This document shows positions 36,620 through 45,869 of a stretch of 64,000 nucleotides of DNA, piece after piece. The first letter of the stretch is position 1. Each line of letters begins with the position of its first letter. The position numbers and the translations under genes are program-made. Origin of the DNA: Paenibacillus silvestris (lineage in GTDB: Bacteria; Bacillota; Bacilli; Paenibacillales; NBRC-103111); contig NZ_WTUZ01000014.1 of NCBI RefSeq assembly GCF_009882985.1, positions 12,017 through 76,016 on the forward strand, in the 5' to 3' direction. The notes beneath the pieces were generated by a model. That model had not been told where the DNA came from, ran no database searches, and worked only from the letters and a program-made list of their open reading frames with translations.

Positions 36620-37621
36620 ATGTCATCAACATCACTATCCCCAGGCTCACTTCAACCTACGCTCGATCAGGTCGTTACCCGTCCGCTTTTACGCAAAAAA
36701 AGGCTGGTTCTCACCATCCTAATTTCATTCCTGACGTTATGTACCTCTCTGTTGCTTGCTTTTCACGCCTATATTGCCTGGACGCTGGCGCGGCCGCATA
36801 TTGATCCGCTTCATTCAGATCCTATGAGAGCAGTTGGTCTTCCCTACAGCAGTGTTACGTTCCCAAGTATGAACGCATCCTCGAATTTAGATGGTTGGTT
36901 CATACCCGCTCCTTCCGACAAAACCGTGATCTTCTCGCACGGCTACGGCGGCAATCGCGAAGAGTTGTGGGTCCCGCTGTATAATCTGGCCCGCGAGCTG
37001 CATTTGCAGAACTATAATGTGCTGATGTTTGATTATGGGTATGTTCACCCTGGCAACGAACACGTTATGACCGGTGGCATACAGGAATCACAGGAGCTGC
37101 TCGGAGCGATTAACTACGTTAAGCATTTATCAGGTGGTCCTATCTATGTTTGGGGCTTCTCGATGGGGGCTGGAACAGCGCTGCAGGCAGCACTCCAAAA
37201 TGGTACGGATATCTCAGGGATGATCTTGGACAGCACATTCATGCTGAATCCGGATACTCTCTATCACAATATGAAGCAAGTGGTGAATGTTCCGAAATTC
37301 CCATCTCTGCCGCTTGTCCGCTTATTCTTCCCGCTTCTGAACGGGGTGAGCTTGCATGAAGTACCTTATAAGAAGGTTACTTCTACCGCTTATTCGATGC
37401 CTATTTATTTCATTCATGGAACCGAGGACTACAAAGCTCCATATGAAATGGTAGAGGATATTTTTAAGGTGCAAAATAACGAGCAATCGAAGCTTTGGAT
37501 TATCCCCAAAGCACAACACGAGCTGTTATACCGCGCAGAACCCAAAAAGTATGTGCGCAGCACGCTGAGCTTCCTTAATGGCCTGACACCGACACCGAAA
37601 GAAGCTGTAGCTGTTAACTGA
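36620..37621 (+). CDS. Membrane-anchored alpha/beta hydrolase
   Basis: 333 aa from the ATG behind GGAGGGAGGG. One N-terminal membrane helix (about residues 33-58) is followed by an alpha/beta-hydrolase domain. The oxyanion segment is FSHGYGGNREELW, the nucleophile serine lies in VWGFSMGAGTA (GxSxG), the acid is in IHGTEDYKAP and the histidine in KAQHELLY. It resembles YqkD/peptidase S9-like serine hydrolases of Bacillales of unknown substrate. The frame is open for 228 bp more upstream without a ribosome site. Confidence 0.85.
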   Translation: MSSTSLSPGSLQPTLDQVVTRPLLRKKRLVLTILISFLTLCTSLLLAFHAYIAWTLARPHIDPLHSDPMRAVGLPYSSVTFPSMNASSNLDGWFIPAPSDKTVIFSHGYGGNREELWVPLYNLARELHLQNYNVLMFDYGYVHPGNEHVMTGGIQESQELLGAINYVKHLSGGPIYVWGFSMGAGTALQAALQNGTDISGMILDSTFMLNPDTLYHNMKQVVNVPKFPSLPLVRLFFPLLNGVSLHEVPYKKVTSTAYSMPIYFIHGTEDYKAPYEMVEDIFKVQNNEQSKLWIIPKAQHELLYRAEPKKYVRSTLSFLNGLTPTPKEAVAVN

Positions 37622-37647
37622 CTCTGGTATTCCCTCCTCCCTATAAA

Positions 37648-37677
37648 ATCGACCCCTTGCGGGGTCGATATTTTTTT
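37648..37677 (+). terminator. Terminator of the alpha/beta hydrolase gene
   Basis: ATCGACCCC-TTGC-GGGGTCGAT followed by seven T. Confidence 0.95.
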
Positions 37678-37728
37678 GCAGGGATACCTAGTTTGGGGCA
37701 GATCACACCGCCGCCCAGCTCCGGGACA

Positions 37729-37918
37729 TGAAATTGTATTTTGTACATCAAAATTCGTGTTACCCGCCCACTCGCGAGTAGAATCATGCATTTTCTACAT
37801 CAAAATCCAACTTTTCAGCCCCATACACGCCGCCAACGTCAATTTTGATGTACGATTTACATCTTTTCCTGGATATAATCCCATTCTCCTAGGATTTAAT
37901 GTACTTTTTGCAGGATGT
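37729..37918. repeat. Four-box intergenic element D (GTACATCAAAAT boxes)
   Basis: Boxes are GTACATCAAAAT (37743-37754), CTACATCAAAAT (37795-37806) and, inverted, at 37842-37853 (exact) and 37893-37904 (GTACATTAAATC). The TGCATTTT-like flank before each box is also shared. Forward boxes are 52 bp apart and inverted ones 51 bp, symmetric about position 37824. It fills the gap between two convergent genes. Confidence 0.72.
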
Positions 37919-37945
37919 CACAAGGCGCCGCCCTCTACTTAGCAC

Positions 37946-39265
37946 CTAGTCCATCTCATAGATCGAGCCGGACTTGCTCGCAAACAGCTCTGCATACACC
38001 TTCTCAGCGTAAGCATCGGTCATACCCGATATATAGTCCGCTACGAACCGCGGCCAGCTCCAGCTGCCCATGCGGCGCTCGTAGCTATCGATCCAATCGG
38101 GTGGAATGATCCACATTCCCCTGTCTTGATCGATAAAGCTTTCCCACAGCCGCTCGACGATAATCTCGCTGCGCTTCTGAAGGCGCAGTACCCGGAAATC
38201 CTTAATCAGCGTGACCCACGCCAGCTTCTTCAAGATTTCCATGGTCCGCAGGAGGTTCATATCCTCTGCCCCGTCTCTGACGAGAGCTACCTTCTTCCAG
38301 CCCCGCTCAGGGTCGTCCAGAATGTCTAAACGGCTTGCGAACGAACTCACCCAGCGGGCTTTCATCTCTCTGCGTGTACGTGACTCTTCCCGATTGCATT
38401 CGGCGAAAATCTGCTGCCACTGTTCCAGGTAGTCGGTCAGCACCTTCCTAACCATTTGCTCGATATCGACTTGCTCCCAGCCGAACCTATGCTTGTTGGG
38501 ATCGTTCAAAATCTCCATAACCAAGTGGCGTATCAATCGTTGATCCTCAAAAAATGTAGCGTTCATCTGAATTTTCCCAGCTCGAATGCCGTCTTCAATA
38601 TCATGCGTCGAGTACGCGATATCATCGCATAGATCCATCAATTGCGCTTCCAAGGTGGAGCAGCCTTCCGGCATGTTCCATTCTCTCCGCAGCTCACGGA
38701 TAATCTCCCACTCAGAGGCATATACCCCCTTGAGGCGGCCCTCTTCTTCCAGCAGGAAAGGATATTTATTAATCCCGAGCAGCACAGCCGCGGTGAGATC
38801 CAGACCACTTTCACTGCCTGCCCTCTTTTCGAGAAACATCAGGATTCGGAAATTCTGGGCATTGCCCTCGTATTTGAGGCCATGATCCTTCAGCAGGATG
38901 TGGTTCAACACCTCTTCCCCTTTATGACCAAATGGCGGATGGCCAAAGTCGTGTGCAATGGACGCACACTCCACAACGGTAGGGTCAATAATGAGACCCG
39001 GATGCTCTCTTTTTTGCAGAAAAGGATTCGTCCGTTCCAGTCGTTTCGCTACTTCTCTCGCGATTTGGGCTACCTCTAGCGAATGAGTCAGCCGTGTCCG
39101 ATAGTAGTCGCCCGAACCGGCTCCGAACACCTGTGATTTGCCCTGCAGCCGCCGAAAGGTCGGCGATTGGATCAGCCTTGCGTAATCCCGCTCAAATTCA
39201 TCCCGTTCTTCACTCACTTTAGAGGAAGCGGCCTCACCGGGCCGAAATTTTCGTATGTTGTTCAT
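37946..39265 (-). CDS. HD-domain dNTP triphosphohydrolase (dGTPase-like)
   Basis: 439 aa. The HD metal site is made by RLTHSLEVAQ, SIAHDFGHPPFGHKGE and DLCDDIAYSTHDIEDG. The N-terminal YARLIQSPTFRRLQGKSQVF is typical of dGTPase/SAMHD1-related enzymes, which split dNTPs to deoxynucleosides and triphosphate. Length agrees with the Firmicute type rather than the shorter HD phosphohydrolases. AGAGGGGGCAAGCTG gives a good ribosome site. Which dNTP is preferred is not visible. Confidence 0.88.
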   Translation of the reverse strand: MNNIRKFRPGEAASSKVSEERDEFERDYARLIQSPTFRRLQGKSQVFGAGSGDYYRTRLTHSLEVAQIAREVAKRLERTNPFLQKREHPGLIIDPTVVECASIAHDFGHPPFGHKGEEVLNHILLKDHGLKYEGNAQNFRILMFLEKRAGSESGLDLTAAVLLGINKYPFLLEEEGRLKGVYASEWEIIRELRREWNMPEGCSTLEAQLMDLCDDIAYSTHDIEDGIRAGKIQMNATFFEDQRLIRHLVMEILNDPNKHRFGWEQVDIEQMVRKVLTDYLEQWQQIFAECNREESRTRREMKARWVSSFASRLDILDDPERGWKKVALVRDGAEDMNLLRTMEILKKLAWVTLIKDFRVLRLQKRSEIIVERLWESFIDQDRGMWIIPPDWIDSYERRMGSWSWPRFVADYISGMTDAYAEKVYAELFASKSGSIYEMD

Positions 39266-39442
39266 CAGCTTGCCCCCTCTGGTACTCTTGCCAACCCCAG
39301 GATTTATACACCTAGCGATTCGTACACTTCCTATTATCAGTTTATGCTATAGCATGTACGCTAGTCACCGTGGAGCTATTTATTTATAAAAGAATACTAT
39401 ATTCCTCTATTCATCAACAAGCCATGAACGCACATTCCCTAC

Positions 39443-39490
39443 CAAAAAAGGGATGCTGCACAAGACAATTGTCTCCATGCACATCCCTTT
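39443..39490 (-). terminator. Terminator of folE
   Basis: AAAGGGATG.TGCA/TGCA.CATCCCTTT around a palindromic ACAATTGT tip; T-run on the minus strand. Confidence 0.85.
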
Positions 39491-39500
39491 TAATCACTAA

Positions 39501-40109
39501 TTACCTATTGATCAAAGATAAAAATTCGGAACGCAGCGTTGCATCCGTACGGAACGAACCGCGCACTGCCGATGTGATCGTCTCACTGCCATACTTCTTG
39601 ACGCCTCTGGAGCACATGCACATATGCTCGCCTTCTACAACGACCATCACGCCGTGAGGCTTCAGCACTTCATCGAGAATATCGGCGATTTCAGACGTTA
39701 TTCTCTCCTGCACCTGCAATTTGCGGGTAACGACATCGACTAGACGAGCAAATTTGCTTAACCCCGCAACTTTACCGCTCGGCAGGTAACCTACATGCAC
39801 TTTGCCGAAGAATGGCGCCATATGATGCTCGCATTGGCTGTAATAAATAATATCTTTAATAATCACCAATTCCTCGTGCTGCTCATCGAAGGTTACGCCA
39901 AGAACGTCCCGCGGGTTTGCCTCATAACCCGAAAATATTTCTTCATACATGCGCGTTACGCGTGCAGGTGTGTCCAGCAAGCCTTCCCGGTCCACATCCT
40001 CCCCGATCAAACGCAAAATTTCGCGCACATGCTGTTCAATTAGCTCACGATTCTCAGCTACTCTCGCATTTTTGTATTCAATAGATGCCAACTGCTCCAC
40101 TCTCCTCAT
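39501..40109 (-). CDS. folE: GTP cyclohydrolase I
   Basis: 202 aa, converting GTP to 7,8-dihydroneopterin triphosphate, the entry to folate (and possibly queuosine) synthesis. Zinc ligands lie in [11 protein letters not shown] and [28 protein letters not shown] and [23 protein letters not shown] are family signatures. AAAGGAT is five bases from the chosen ATG; a TTG six codons in, behind GAGGAG, is an alternative. A QueG gene is 2.7 kb away but not in the same unit. Confidence 0.95.
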   Translation of the reverse strand: MRRVEQLASIEYKNARVAENRELIEQHVREILRLIGEDVDREGLLDTPARVTRMYEEIFSGYEANPRDVLGVTFDEQHEELVIIKDIIYYSQCEHHMAPFFGKVHVGYLPSGKVAGLSKFARLVDVVTRKLQVQERITSEIADILDEVLKPHGVMVVVEGEHMCMCSRGVKKYGSETITSAVRGSFRTDATLRSEFLSLINR

Positions 40110-40118
40110 TCATATCCT

Positions 40119-40697
40119 TTAGCCCATGCAGACTGTCAAAACTTTGATCCCGTCCCTCATAGCTCTACTGTCTTTATGCGTTTTGGTTAGCAGCATCCCG
40201 CCCTGCCAAAGAGAAACGATAGGTGCAGCCAGCTCGACGGGGCTTAGCCCCTGCAGCGATAGCTCTCCTTGCTTACGTCCTTCTTTCAGACAAGCCTCTA
40301 TCTCTATCTCCATCTCGCTAAAAAAGCGGCTTAGCGGCTTACGCAGCTCCTCTGAGGAGTCGCTAAGCTCTAGCGCCAAGTTCCCGAAAAAGCATCCCTT
40401 ACGGCACTCGTTCTCGTCGCAGAAGCTTAACATGCGTTCAAACAATTCCAGCACGCGCTGCTTTGGCGATAGTTTAGTATTGCCCAGACTTGGCTCTAAC
40501 ACAGATTGCCGCATTTCATTAACCTTACGCTCAATTACCTTCAAACCCAGTTCTTCTTTGCTTTTAAAATGATAGTAAAAATTGCTTTTACATACCCCGC
40601 TGCTCGACAAAATGTCCTCTAGTCCCGTTCCTTGGTAGCCATGATCATGAAAGAGATCCATTGCGGCTTCCAGAATGCGGTCTTTGTTGCTTGCCAT
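40119..40697 (-). CDS. TetR-family transcriptional regulator
   Basis: 192 aa. The N-terminal helix-turn-helix reads DRILEAAMDLFHDHGYQGTGLEDILSSSGVCKSNFYYHFKSKEEL. The ligand domain resembles the TetR_C_6/YxaF-LmrA-like group with CRKGCFFGNLALELSD, where the cysteine pair could sense redox or electrophiles. It lies directly upstream of folE on the same strand (9 bp), so it may be co-transcribed with it by chance of packing. No target promoter is evident nearby. AGGTGG ribosome site. Confidence 0.88.
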   Translation of the reverse strand: MASNKDRILEAAMDLFHDHGYQGTGLEDILSSSGVCKSNFYYHFKSKEELGLKVIERKVNEMRQSVLEPSLGNTKLSPKQRVLELFERMLSFCDENECRKGCFFGNLALELSDSSEELRKPLSRFFSEMEIEIEACLKEGRKQGELSLQGLSPVELAAPIVSLWQGGMLLTKTHKDSRAMRDGIKVLTVCMG

Positions 40698-40760
40698 CGA
40701 CTAGCCACCTCTGAATCGTACTGGTATGTCCTAATTTTTACAAAACCTGACGATAATACG

Positions 40761-40812
40761 AAGGGCTCCTGCTATCAGCCGGTTGTTACGGTTTAGATAG
40801 CAAAGCCCTTTG
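40761..40812. other. Hairpin between the TetR gene and yneF
   Basis: AAGGGCT.GCTATC/GATAGC.AAGCCCTT encloses a 20-base loop. Lacks a T-run; may end yneF transcription or be part of the TetR promoter region. Confidence 0.45.
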
Positions 40813-40833
40813 AAGGGGTATTCTCACCCCATA

Positions 40834-41043
40834 TTATTTCCTCTTTTGGTTTTTCATCATTTGCTGCGCTTTGTTTAACTGCTGCTTATTCATGTTGTAG
40901 CCCATTTGCTTCGCCATTTTGGCTAGCATCTCGGGATTATTTTGCATAGATTCCAACTGTCTTTTCAAATAAAACACGCCGATAAAAAATCCCCCGACTA
41001 AGCCCACAATCAAAGTGAGAATAGGAATAAGATAACTCCACAT
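40834..41043 (-). CDS. yneF: YneF family (UPF0154) membrane protein
   Basis: 69 aa with one N-terminal membrane helix (about 4-26) and a basic, methionine- and glutamine-rich tail (NPEMLAKMAKQMGYNMNKQQLNKAQQMM). This is the pattern of UPF0154 proteins found across Firmicutes; the function is unknown, though some are linked to division or mycoplasma essential gene sets. Its usual Bacillus neighbours are absent here. Confidence 0.88.
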   Translation of the reverse strand: MWSYLIPILTLIVGLVGGFFIGVFYLKRQLESMQNNPEMLAKMAKQMGYNMNKQQLNKAQQMMKNQKRK

Positions 41044-41133
41044 AACGTTGCCCCCTGCAAGTGTTAATTGGTTAGATTGCTTGCCTTATCATACCATTTC
41101 TACTTATCGCTTTACAAATGACTTGACCATAAA

Positions 41134-42165
41134 TCATAGAACCTGTTCAATAAAAACCGTCGTATGTTTGGCCAGATCAATTTCCTTAATGTCCAGTTCT
41201 CTGTCCATCTGATCCTGCTTAACGATTCTGACGATCGGACGGCTCGGCAATCCGCGATGCTGTCCAACGACGACACCTGTCTCCCGATTCGACAGTCGAA
41301 CCGAAGCCCCTGTCGGATAGATGGAAATGATTTTCAGAAATTGAATCAAAACATCACGATCCAGCTTCGTTCCTGCTAACGCCATCATATGCTCACATGC
41401 CTCATAGGGCAGCATTCGGCGGCCCAAGGAAGTATCGAAGAGCAAGTTATCGTACATGTTCGCAACAGCTGTAATTTTGGCATAAATATGTATGTCATCG
41501 CTGGTCAAACCTCTTGGAATGCCCTGGCCATTTAATTCTTCATGATGTTGGAAGGCTACATGCGCAATAAGCAAGCTGAATTCACGCTTGTTTTTCAAAA
41601 GCTCGAATCCGCGCCACGTATGGTGCTTCCTGCTGTCAGAAGATTCATCGTCATAGGTAAGCTCGACCTTCCCCACATCATGCAGAAGTGCGCCAATGGC
41701 AAGCTCTTTCAGTTGACTCTCATTGAACCCCATATTAATGCCTACGAGCACGGCCATCATACAGACGTTGGTAGCATGGACGTACATCTCGTTATCCTTG
41801 GTCCGAATGTCGGTCAGTTGGACGAGCACATCCCGATTCTTCATAACCTCATCGAGCAATGTATTGATCGAAATGCTCATAGCGCGAGAGTTGAATTCCT
41901 TGCCGGATTGAAGCGCCGCGAAGGTTTGTCCCATTTGCTGCATAACGATACGTTTCGTTTCTTCAGAAATGATTTCGGGGATCTCCACATCTTGCAGGTT
42001 CGGATCCTTGATATAAATCATCGTAACACCGATTCGATTCAGCGTATTGATCATGAAAACCGTTAACTGCACGCCCTCAGAAAGCAAAATCGAACCATTG
42101 CTGGCAAATATCGTGCGACCTAAATATTGACCCGACTCAACGGAATCCAAATGTACATATTTCAT
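41134..42165 (-). CDS. HD-GYP domain protein, probable cyclic-di-GMP phosphodiesterase
   Basis: 343 aa with an N-terminal region lacking recognised sensor motifs (1-110) and an HD-GYP domain (about 130-290). LLHDVGK holds the HD pair and AFQHHEELNGQGIPRGL the GYP region. The canonical GYP tyrosine is isoleucine here (GIP), a change seen in a number of Bacillales members. Family members hydrolyse cyclic-di-GMP or related dinucleotides. GTGGAGTGATCCT precedes the ATG. Confidence 0.87.
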   Translation of the reverse strand: MKYVHLDSVESGQYLGRTIFASNGSILLSEGVQLTVFMINTLNRIGVTMIYIKDPNLQDVEIPEIISEETKRIVMQQMGQTFAALQSGKEFNSRAMSISINTLLDEVMKNRDVLVQLTDIRTKDNEMYVHATNVCMMAVLVGINMGFNESQLKELAIGALLHDVGKVELTYDDESSDSRKHHTWRGFELLKNKREFSLLIAHVAFQHHEELNGQGIPRGLTSDDIHIYAKITAVANMYDNLLFDTSLGRRMLPYEACEHMMALAGTKLDRDVLIQFLKIISIYPTGASVRLSNRETGVVVGQHRGLPSRPIVRIVKQDQMDRELDIKEIDLAKHTTVFIEQVL

Positions 42166-42231
42166 AGGATCACTCCACGGTTAGTTATTGTTTGGGTTCA
42201 TATGCGGTCGTTCCATGCGATCATATGCGGT

Positions 42232-42786
42232 CTATGCGTTGCGTTCTGTGCGTTCTGTGCGTTCTAAATCAAGCAAATGTATTTTCATGTCCAGTCCCCC
42301 GGCATAACCTACCAGGTCGCCGCTTACGCCAATGATACGATGACAGGGGATGATGACTGGAATCGGATTTTTATTATTCGCGCCGCCTACCGCTCTAACC
42401 GCTTTCGGTGATTCAATCGCCTCAGCAATGTGCTTATAGGAAGCTGTCTCTCCGTAGGGGACGGCAAGCAGTGCAGTCCAAACTTTCTTCTGAAACTCCG
42501 TTCCCTGCAAATCCAGCTGCCCATCAAAGCTTAACCGTTCGCCCCTAAAATACTCCTCCAGCTGCTGCACGATTGGCGCTAGATTGGCTGCATCTTCTTG
42601 GAGCTCCGTCCCCTTGCCAAACCAACGGGGGATCCATACTTGCAGATCCTCTTGATTCTGAGCCAAGGTGCCAAAGGCGACACGGCATAATCCTTTCGAG
42701 CTTGTAATAAGAAGAAGCGCACCTATAGGTGTAGCAACCTCCGTGTAGGACAGGACGTTCGAAGCAGCTTGCAGATTTTCTGTCAT
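42232..42786 (-). CDS. ogt: Methylated-DNA--protein cysteine methyltransferase
   Basis: 184 aa, repairing O6-methylguanine by suicidal transfer to C148 in IIPCHRIIG. The DNA-binding helix-turn-helix lies at about 110-140 (YGETASYKHIAEAIESPKAVRAVGGANNKNP region). Start ATG overlaps the queG stop by 4 bp (ATGA), so translation is coupled. The C-terminus ends in a 9-bp DNA repeat that encodes ERTERTER. Confidence 0.93.
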   Translation of the reverse strand: MTENLQAASNVLSYTEVATPIGALLLITSSKGLCRVAFGTLAQNQEDLQVWIPRWFGKGTELQEDAANLAPIVQQLEEYFRGERLSFDGQLDLQGTEFQKKVWTALLAVPYGETASYKHIAEAIESPKAVRAVGGANNKNPIPVIIPCHRIIGVSGDLVGYAGGLDMKIHLLDLERTERTERNA

Positions 42787-43967
42787 CTCGGATTCTTCTC
42801 CTCTACATGCGAGCAGGCAGTGATCGCTTTCTCAATATCTTGCTGCACAGCTGGCTCGTGCTCGGCTCCCTGAGCTTTGGCCAGAGCAGCAGCGGCATCT
42901 TCGCCGCCAATGCGCCCCAGCGCCCACGCAGCCGTTGCCCTAATCTCAGGGCGCGGATCCTGTAGCAGCAGCTCAGTAAGGACAGGCACAGCGGAGCTGT
43001 CCCTGAAATTCCCCAGTGCGATGATCGCATTACGCTGAATGGGCTTTTTGCCCCGCCAGGATGCTGCGATGCGGCCGTACTGCTCTTTGAAATCCTTGTT
43101 CGACATGGTGAGCAAGGGAATTAGAAGCGGCTTGACCTTCTCAGGGTCAGGCTCGAACTCCGGATGATGCGTCCAGTTCATCCCCTTGTTCTTCGGGCAG
43201 ACGATCTGACAGGTATCACAGCCATAGAGCCGGTTGCCGATCTTGAGCTTGTATTCATCAGCGATATATCCCTTCGTTTGGGTGATGAAGGAGATGCAGC
43301 GCGATGAGTTCAGCTGTCCCGGGCCAACGAGCGCCCCAGTGGGACAGGCATCGATACAGATCGTACAATCACCGCATTGATCCATAATCGGTTTATCGGG
43401 TCCAAACGGAATATTCGTTATAATTTCGCCCAAATAGACCCATGAGCCCCATTCCGGCGTAATGACGGCGCAGTTCTTGGCGGACCAGCCGATGCCGGCC
43501 CGCTCTGCAACAGCCCGGTCGACCAGCACGCCGGTGTCGACCATGCTTTGCAATCGCGCGTCAGGCATGCGCTCCGCGATGAAAGCCTCCAGCTTCGCGA
43601 GTCGGTCGCGAAGCACATCGTGATAGTCGCTCCCCCAAGAGGAGCGCGAAATGATTCCCCGATACGCCCCTGGCTCGGATCGGGGAGGGTTTGCCAGCTT
43701 CGACGGGTACGCCACCGCGATGGAGATGATCGACCGCGGCGTGTCGAAGCTCAGCTCGGGATGTACCCGTTTCTCGATATCCGGCTCCTCGAAGCCGGAT
43801 TCAAACCCCTTCTCCCGGTGACGGAGAAGGATGTCTTTCAGTTCTGTGAACGGCTCTGCTGACGTGAAGCCGATCTTATCTATACCGAGGGACGGCGCGG
43901 CTTCCACGATCTCTTGCTGTAGTTTTCTGATATCTGTCTCTGACGCTGTGACGATGGAAACCGCCAA
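42783..43967 (-). CDS. queG: Epoxyqueuosine reductase
   Basis: 394 aa, last step of queuosine synthesis in tRNA: reduction of epoxyqueuosine by a cobalamin- and Fe-S-dependent enzyme. Two [4Fe-4S] motifs are present, CGDCTICIDACPTGAL and CDTCQIVCPKNKG. A HEAT-like repeat tail (about 300-380) binds tRNA in known structures. The start is TTG behind GAGGTGAGGGAG; no ATG is available before conserved sequence. Confidence 0.93.
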   Translation of the reverse strand: MAVSIVTASETDIRKLQQEIVEAAPSLGIDKIGFTSAEPFTELKDILLRHREKGFESGFEEPDIEKRVHPELSFDTPRSIISIAVAYPSKLANPPRSEPGAYRGIISRSSWGSDYHDVLRDRLAKLEAFIAERMPDARLQSMVDTGVLVDRAVAERAGIGWSAKNCAVITPEWGSWVYLGEIITNIPFGPDKPIMDQCGDCTICIDACPTGALVGPGQLNSSRCISFITQTKGYIADEYKLKIGNRLYGCDTCQIVCPKNKGMNWTHHPEFEPDPEKVKPLLIPLLTMSNKDFKEQYGRIAASWRGKKPIQRNAIIALGNFRDSSAVPVLTELLLQDPRPEIRATAAWALGRIGGEDAAAALAKAQGAEHEPAVQQDIEKAITACSHVEEKNPR

Positions 43968-43998
43968 AACTCCCTCACCTCTTTTATGTTCGTTTCTA

Positions 43999-44604
43999 TT
44001 AAAGCTTTCCGGCCATGGCGAATGGCCACAGGATGTACTCGGCCTGGCCTTGAATCAGGCTGACCGGAACTTCCCCGAACCTGCGGCTGTCCGCGCTCGC
44101 TGCCGCATGGCGGTTATCGCCCATCACGAAGACGCGGCCCTCCCCGATGTGCACGGGGCCGAAATCGCCGTCCTCGATGGCCGAATCTGTATACGGCTCG
44201 TCGACCTTCGCGCCGTTCACATACAAAGCGCCGCCTCGGCCTTGCACCTCGTCGCCTCCAACGGCTACCACCCTTTTCACTAGGAAAGGGTGCTGTGTAA
44301 AGGCATACTCCTCCGTCTCCTTCAGGATGACGACTTCACCGCGTTGCGGCGATTTGAAGTAGGTAATCGCCTTGTTCACAAACAGCCATTCTCCTTCTTG
44401 CAGTGTAGGGTCCATCGAATGCCCCCGAACTGTAGACAGATTAAATCCAAACTGATGTACAAGAATAACCACAAGAAGAGCTACAAGGATGGATTTCGTC
44501 CAATCCCACAGCTCATGGGTGAGGCTTCTTACCTCTGCCTGTTTGACATTCCTGGGCTGTGAAGCTGCTTGATTCGATTCATTGCGGCCTACAAAGAAGC
44601 TCAT
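43999..44604 (-). CDS. sipS: Signal peptidase I
   Basis: 201 aa membrane serine protease that removes signal peptides from exported proteins. One N-terminal helix (about 37-55) is followed by the catalytic S63 (GHSMDPTL) and K110 (FLVKRVVAVGGD) dyad, and the FVMGDNR box. The ATG follows the stop of the upstream gene directly, with GGAGGAGC as ribosome site. Paenibacillus usually carries several paralogues; which one this is cannot be told. Confidence 0.94.
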   Translation of the reverse strand: MSFFVGRNESNQAASQPRNVKQAEVRSLTHELWDWTKSILVALLVVILVHQFGFNLSTVRGHSMDPTLQEGEWLFVNKAITYFKSPQRGEVVILKETEEYAFTQHPFLVKRVVAVGGDEVQGRGGALYVNGAKVDEPYTDSAIEDGDFGPVHIGEGRVFVMGDNRHAAASADSRRFGEVPVSLIQGQAEYILWPFAMAGKL

Positions 44605-45159
44605 TTATGCTCCTCCGTTCCTATGCTTTTCCCACTGCTCGTAATAATGCATTACCAAGTCATCTCGAAATGGCGGGTTGTCCGCACTTGCCAGTTCCAA
44701 AATGGCGGCAAGCCCATCCTTCACTTTTGACTCAACAAGTGTTGAATAGTGATAATTCAGTTTATGACGTTCATATTCATCCTGATCTACGATATGCACG
44801 GAACGATCCGGCATTCGAATCACATCAAGGTCGTAGTCGATATAAGTCAGCACTTGGCCAGTTACATACATAGGAGATGCCACGTTGCAGTAATATCTCA
44901 CTCCTGTATCTTCAATAAGAGCAACAATATTAAACCATTGCTTGGGAATAAAAAAAGAAACGCCCGGAATACGGCTGACCCATTCCTTACCGTCAGCTTC
45001 CTGAATCTTCGTCTGACTGTTAATGAACACCATCATGTCTAGCTGGAGATGATCGGCATGCAGGATGTGCGGCGGCACTCGCCAATTCGTGAGCCACATC
45101 CGGTGCAAATGTCCGTCATGTTTGAAGCTTTTTATCACATACGGCGCGAAATTATCCAT
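44605..45159 (-). CDS. Nucleoside tri-/diphosphate phosphatase (DUF402, Ntdp-like)
   Basis: 184 aa, close to Bacillus YgaC in sequence: KSFKHDGHLHRMW, VSRIPGVSFFIPKQWFNIVAL, YYCNVASPMYV, YIDYDLDVIRMPD and DEYERH. YgaC/Ntdp proteins are small Mn-dependent enzymes that remove phosphates from NTPs and NDPs, and the conserved aspartates here (DYDLD) are the expected metal ligands. It heads a minus-strand run with sipS, queG and ogt. Confidence 0.88.
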   Translation of the reverse strand: MDNFAPYVIKSFKHDGHLHRMWLTNWRVPPHILHADHLQLDMMVFINSQTKIQEADGKEWVSRIPGVSFFIPKQWFNIVALIEDTGVRYYCNVASPMYVTGQVLTYIDYDLDVIRMPDRSVHIVDQDEYERHKLNYHYSTLVESKVKDGLAAILELASADNPPFRDDLVMHYYEQWEKHRNGGA

Positions 45160-45208
45160 GTCTCAAAGCTCCTCTATTGATAGCTGCCGATAAGTTCCCC
45201 TATTATAT

Positions 45209-45254
45209 AGAAAAGCATATCTGACCCCCAAATGCAATGGCGGCACAGATATGC
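45209..45254 (-). terminator. Terminator of the GNAT gene
   Basis: AAGCATATCTG/CAGATATGCTT around a 24-base loop; TTTTC on the minus strand. Confidence 0.65.
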
Positions 45255-45300
45255 TTCCCTAGATTTAAATCTATTCGATTTCACTCACGTCACTCCGTGG

Positions 45301-45732
45301 CTACACGCTGACTTTCTTCACAATGCTCAAGCGATGCGCCGCACGGGAAAAATCCGATGTACTATAACCTGCCGACTCATAGACAGGAAGTACGACTTCA
45401 TTATGGACGTCTACCGTTACCATAATTTTGTTCACGTTCCGATGGAGGAACCTCATTTTCATTGCTTCGATCAATGCTTTTCCGATACCTTTACGCTGAT
45501 ACTCTGTGGCAACTGCAATTCGATAGTAATAGCCATTGTTGTTATCGATGGTGCCAATAATCATGCCCACGATTTCTGATTCTTCTTGTGCAACTAGCAC
45601 AAGCTCCGTATCCCAAGAAAGTTGACGAGCAAATGCTTCCATCGTTTCCTCATAGCAGGTTTCCGACAAAACATCCTGTAAAAGTGATGTCACCGAAGAC
45701 GTATCACCAAGCTGAAATGAACGAACATGCAT
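45301..45732 (-). CDS. GNAT-family N-acetyltransferase
   Basis: 143 aa from the ATG eight bases after GGGAG. The acetyl-CoA-binding motif is RIAVATEYQRKGIGKALIEAMK, with LPVYESAGYSTSDF as the final strand. It resembles YkkB-type ribosomal-protein-like acetyltransferases but no substrate can be assigned. It is monocistronic, with two cre-like sequences about 140-165 bp upstream. Confidence 0.87.
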   Translation of the reverse strand: MHVRSFQLGDTSSVTSLLQDVLSETCYEETMEAFARQLSWDTELVLVAQEESEIVGMIIGTIDNNNGYYYRIAVATEYQRKGIGKALIEAMKMRFLHRNVNKIMVTVDVHNEVVLPVYESAGYSTSDFSRAAHRLSIVKKVSV

Positions 45733-45869
45733 ACGGTTCTCTCCCAATCCCCTATTCATTTGTTAGGATTAATTTTATGGTAATTTAGTAAATACGACAA
45801 AAAAGGACGGAATCCTGCTGAAAATGTGTTAAAATTCACAAAAATCTTTGTTTTTTTCTAAAAACCTCG

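Noticed and set aside
43968..43998. preQ1 riboswitch before queG
   Set aside because: Only 31 bases separate sipS and queG, too little for the aptamer.
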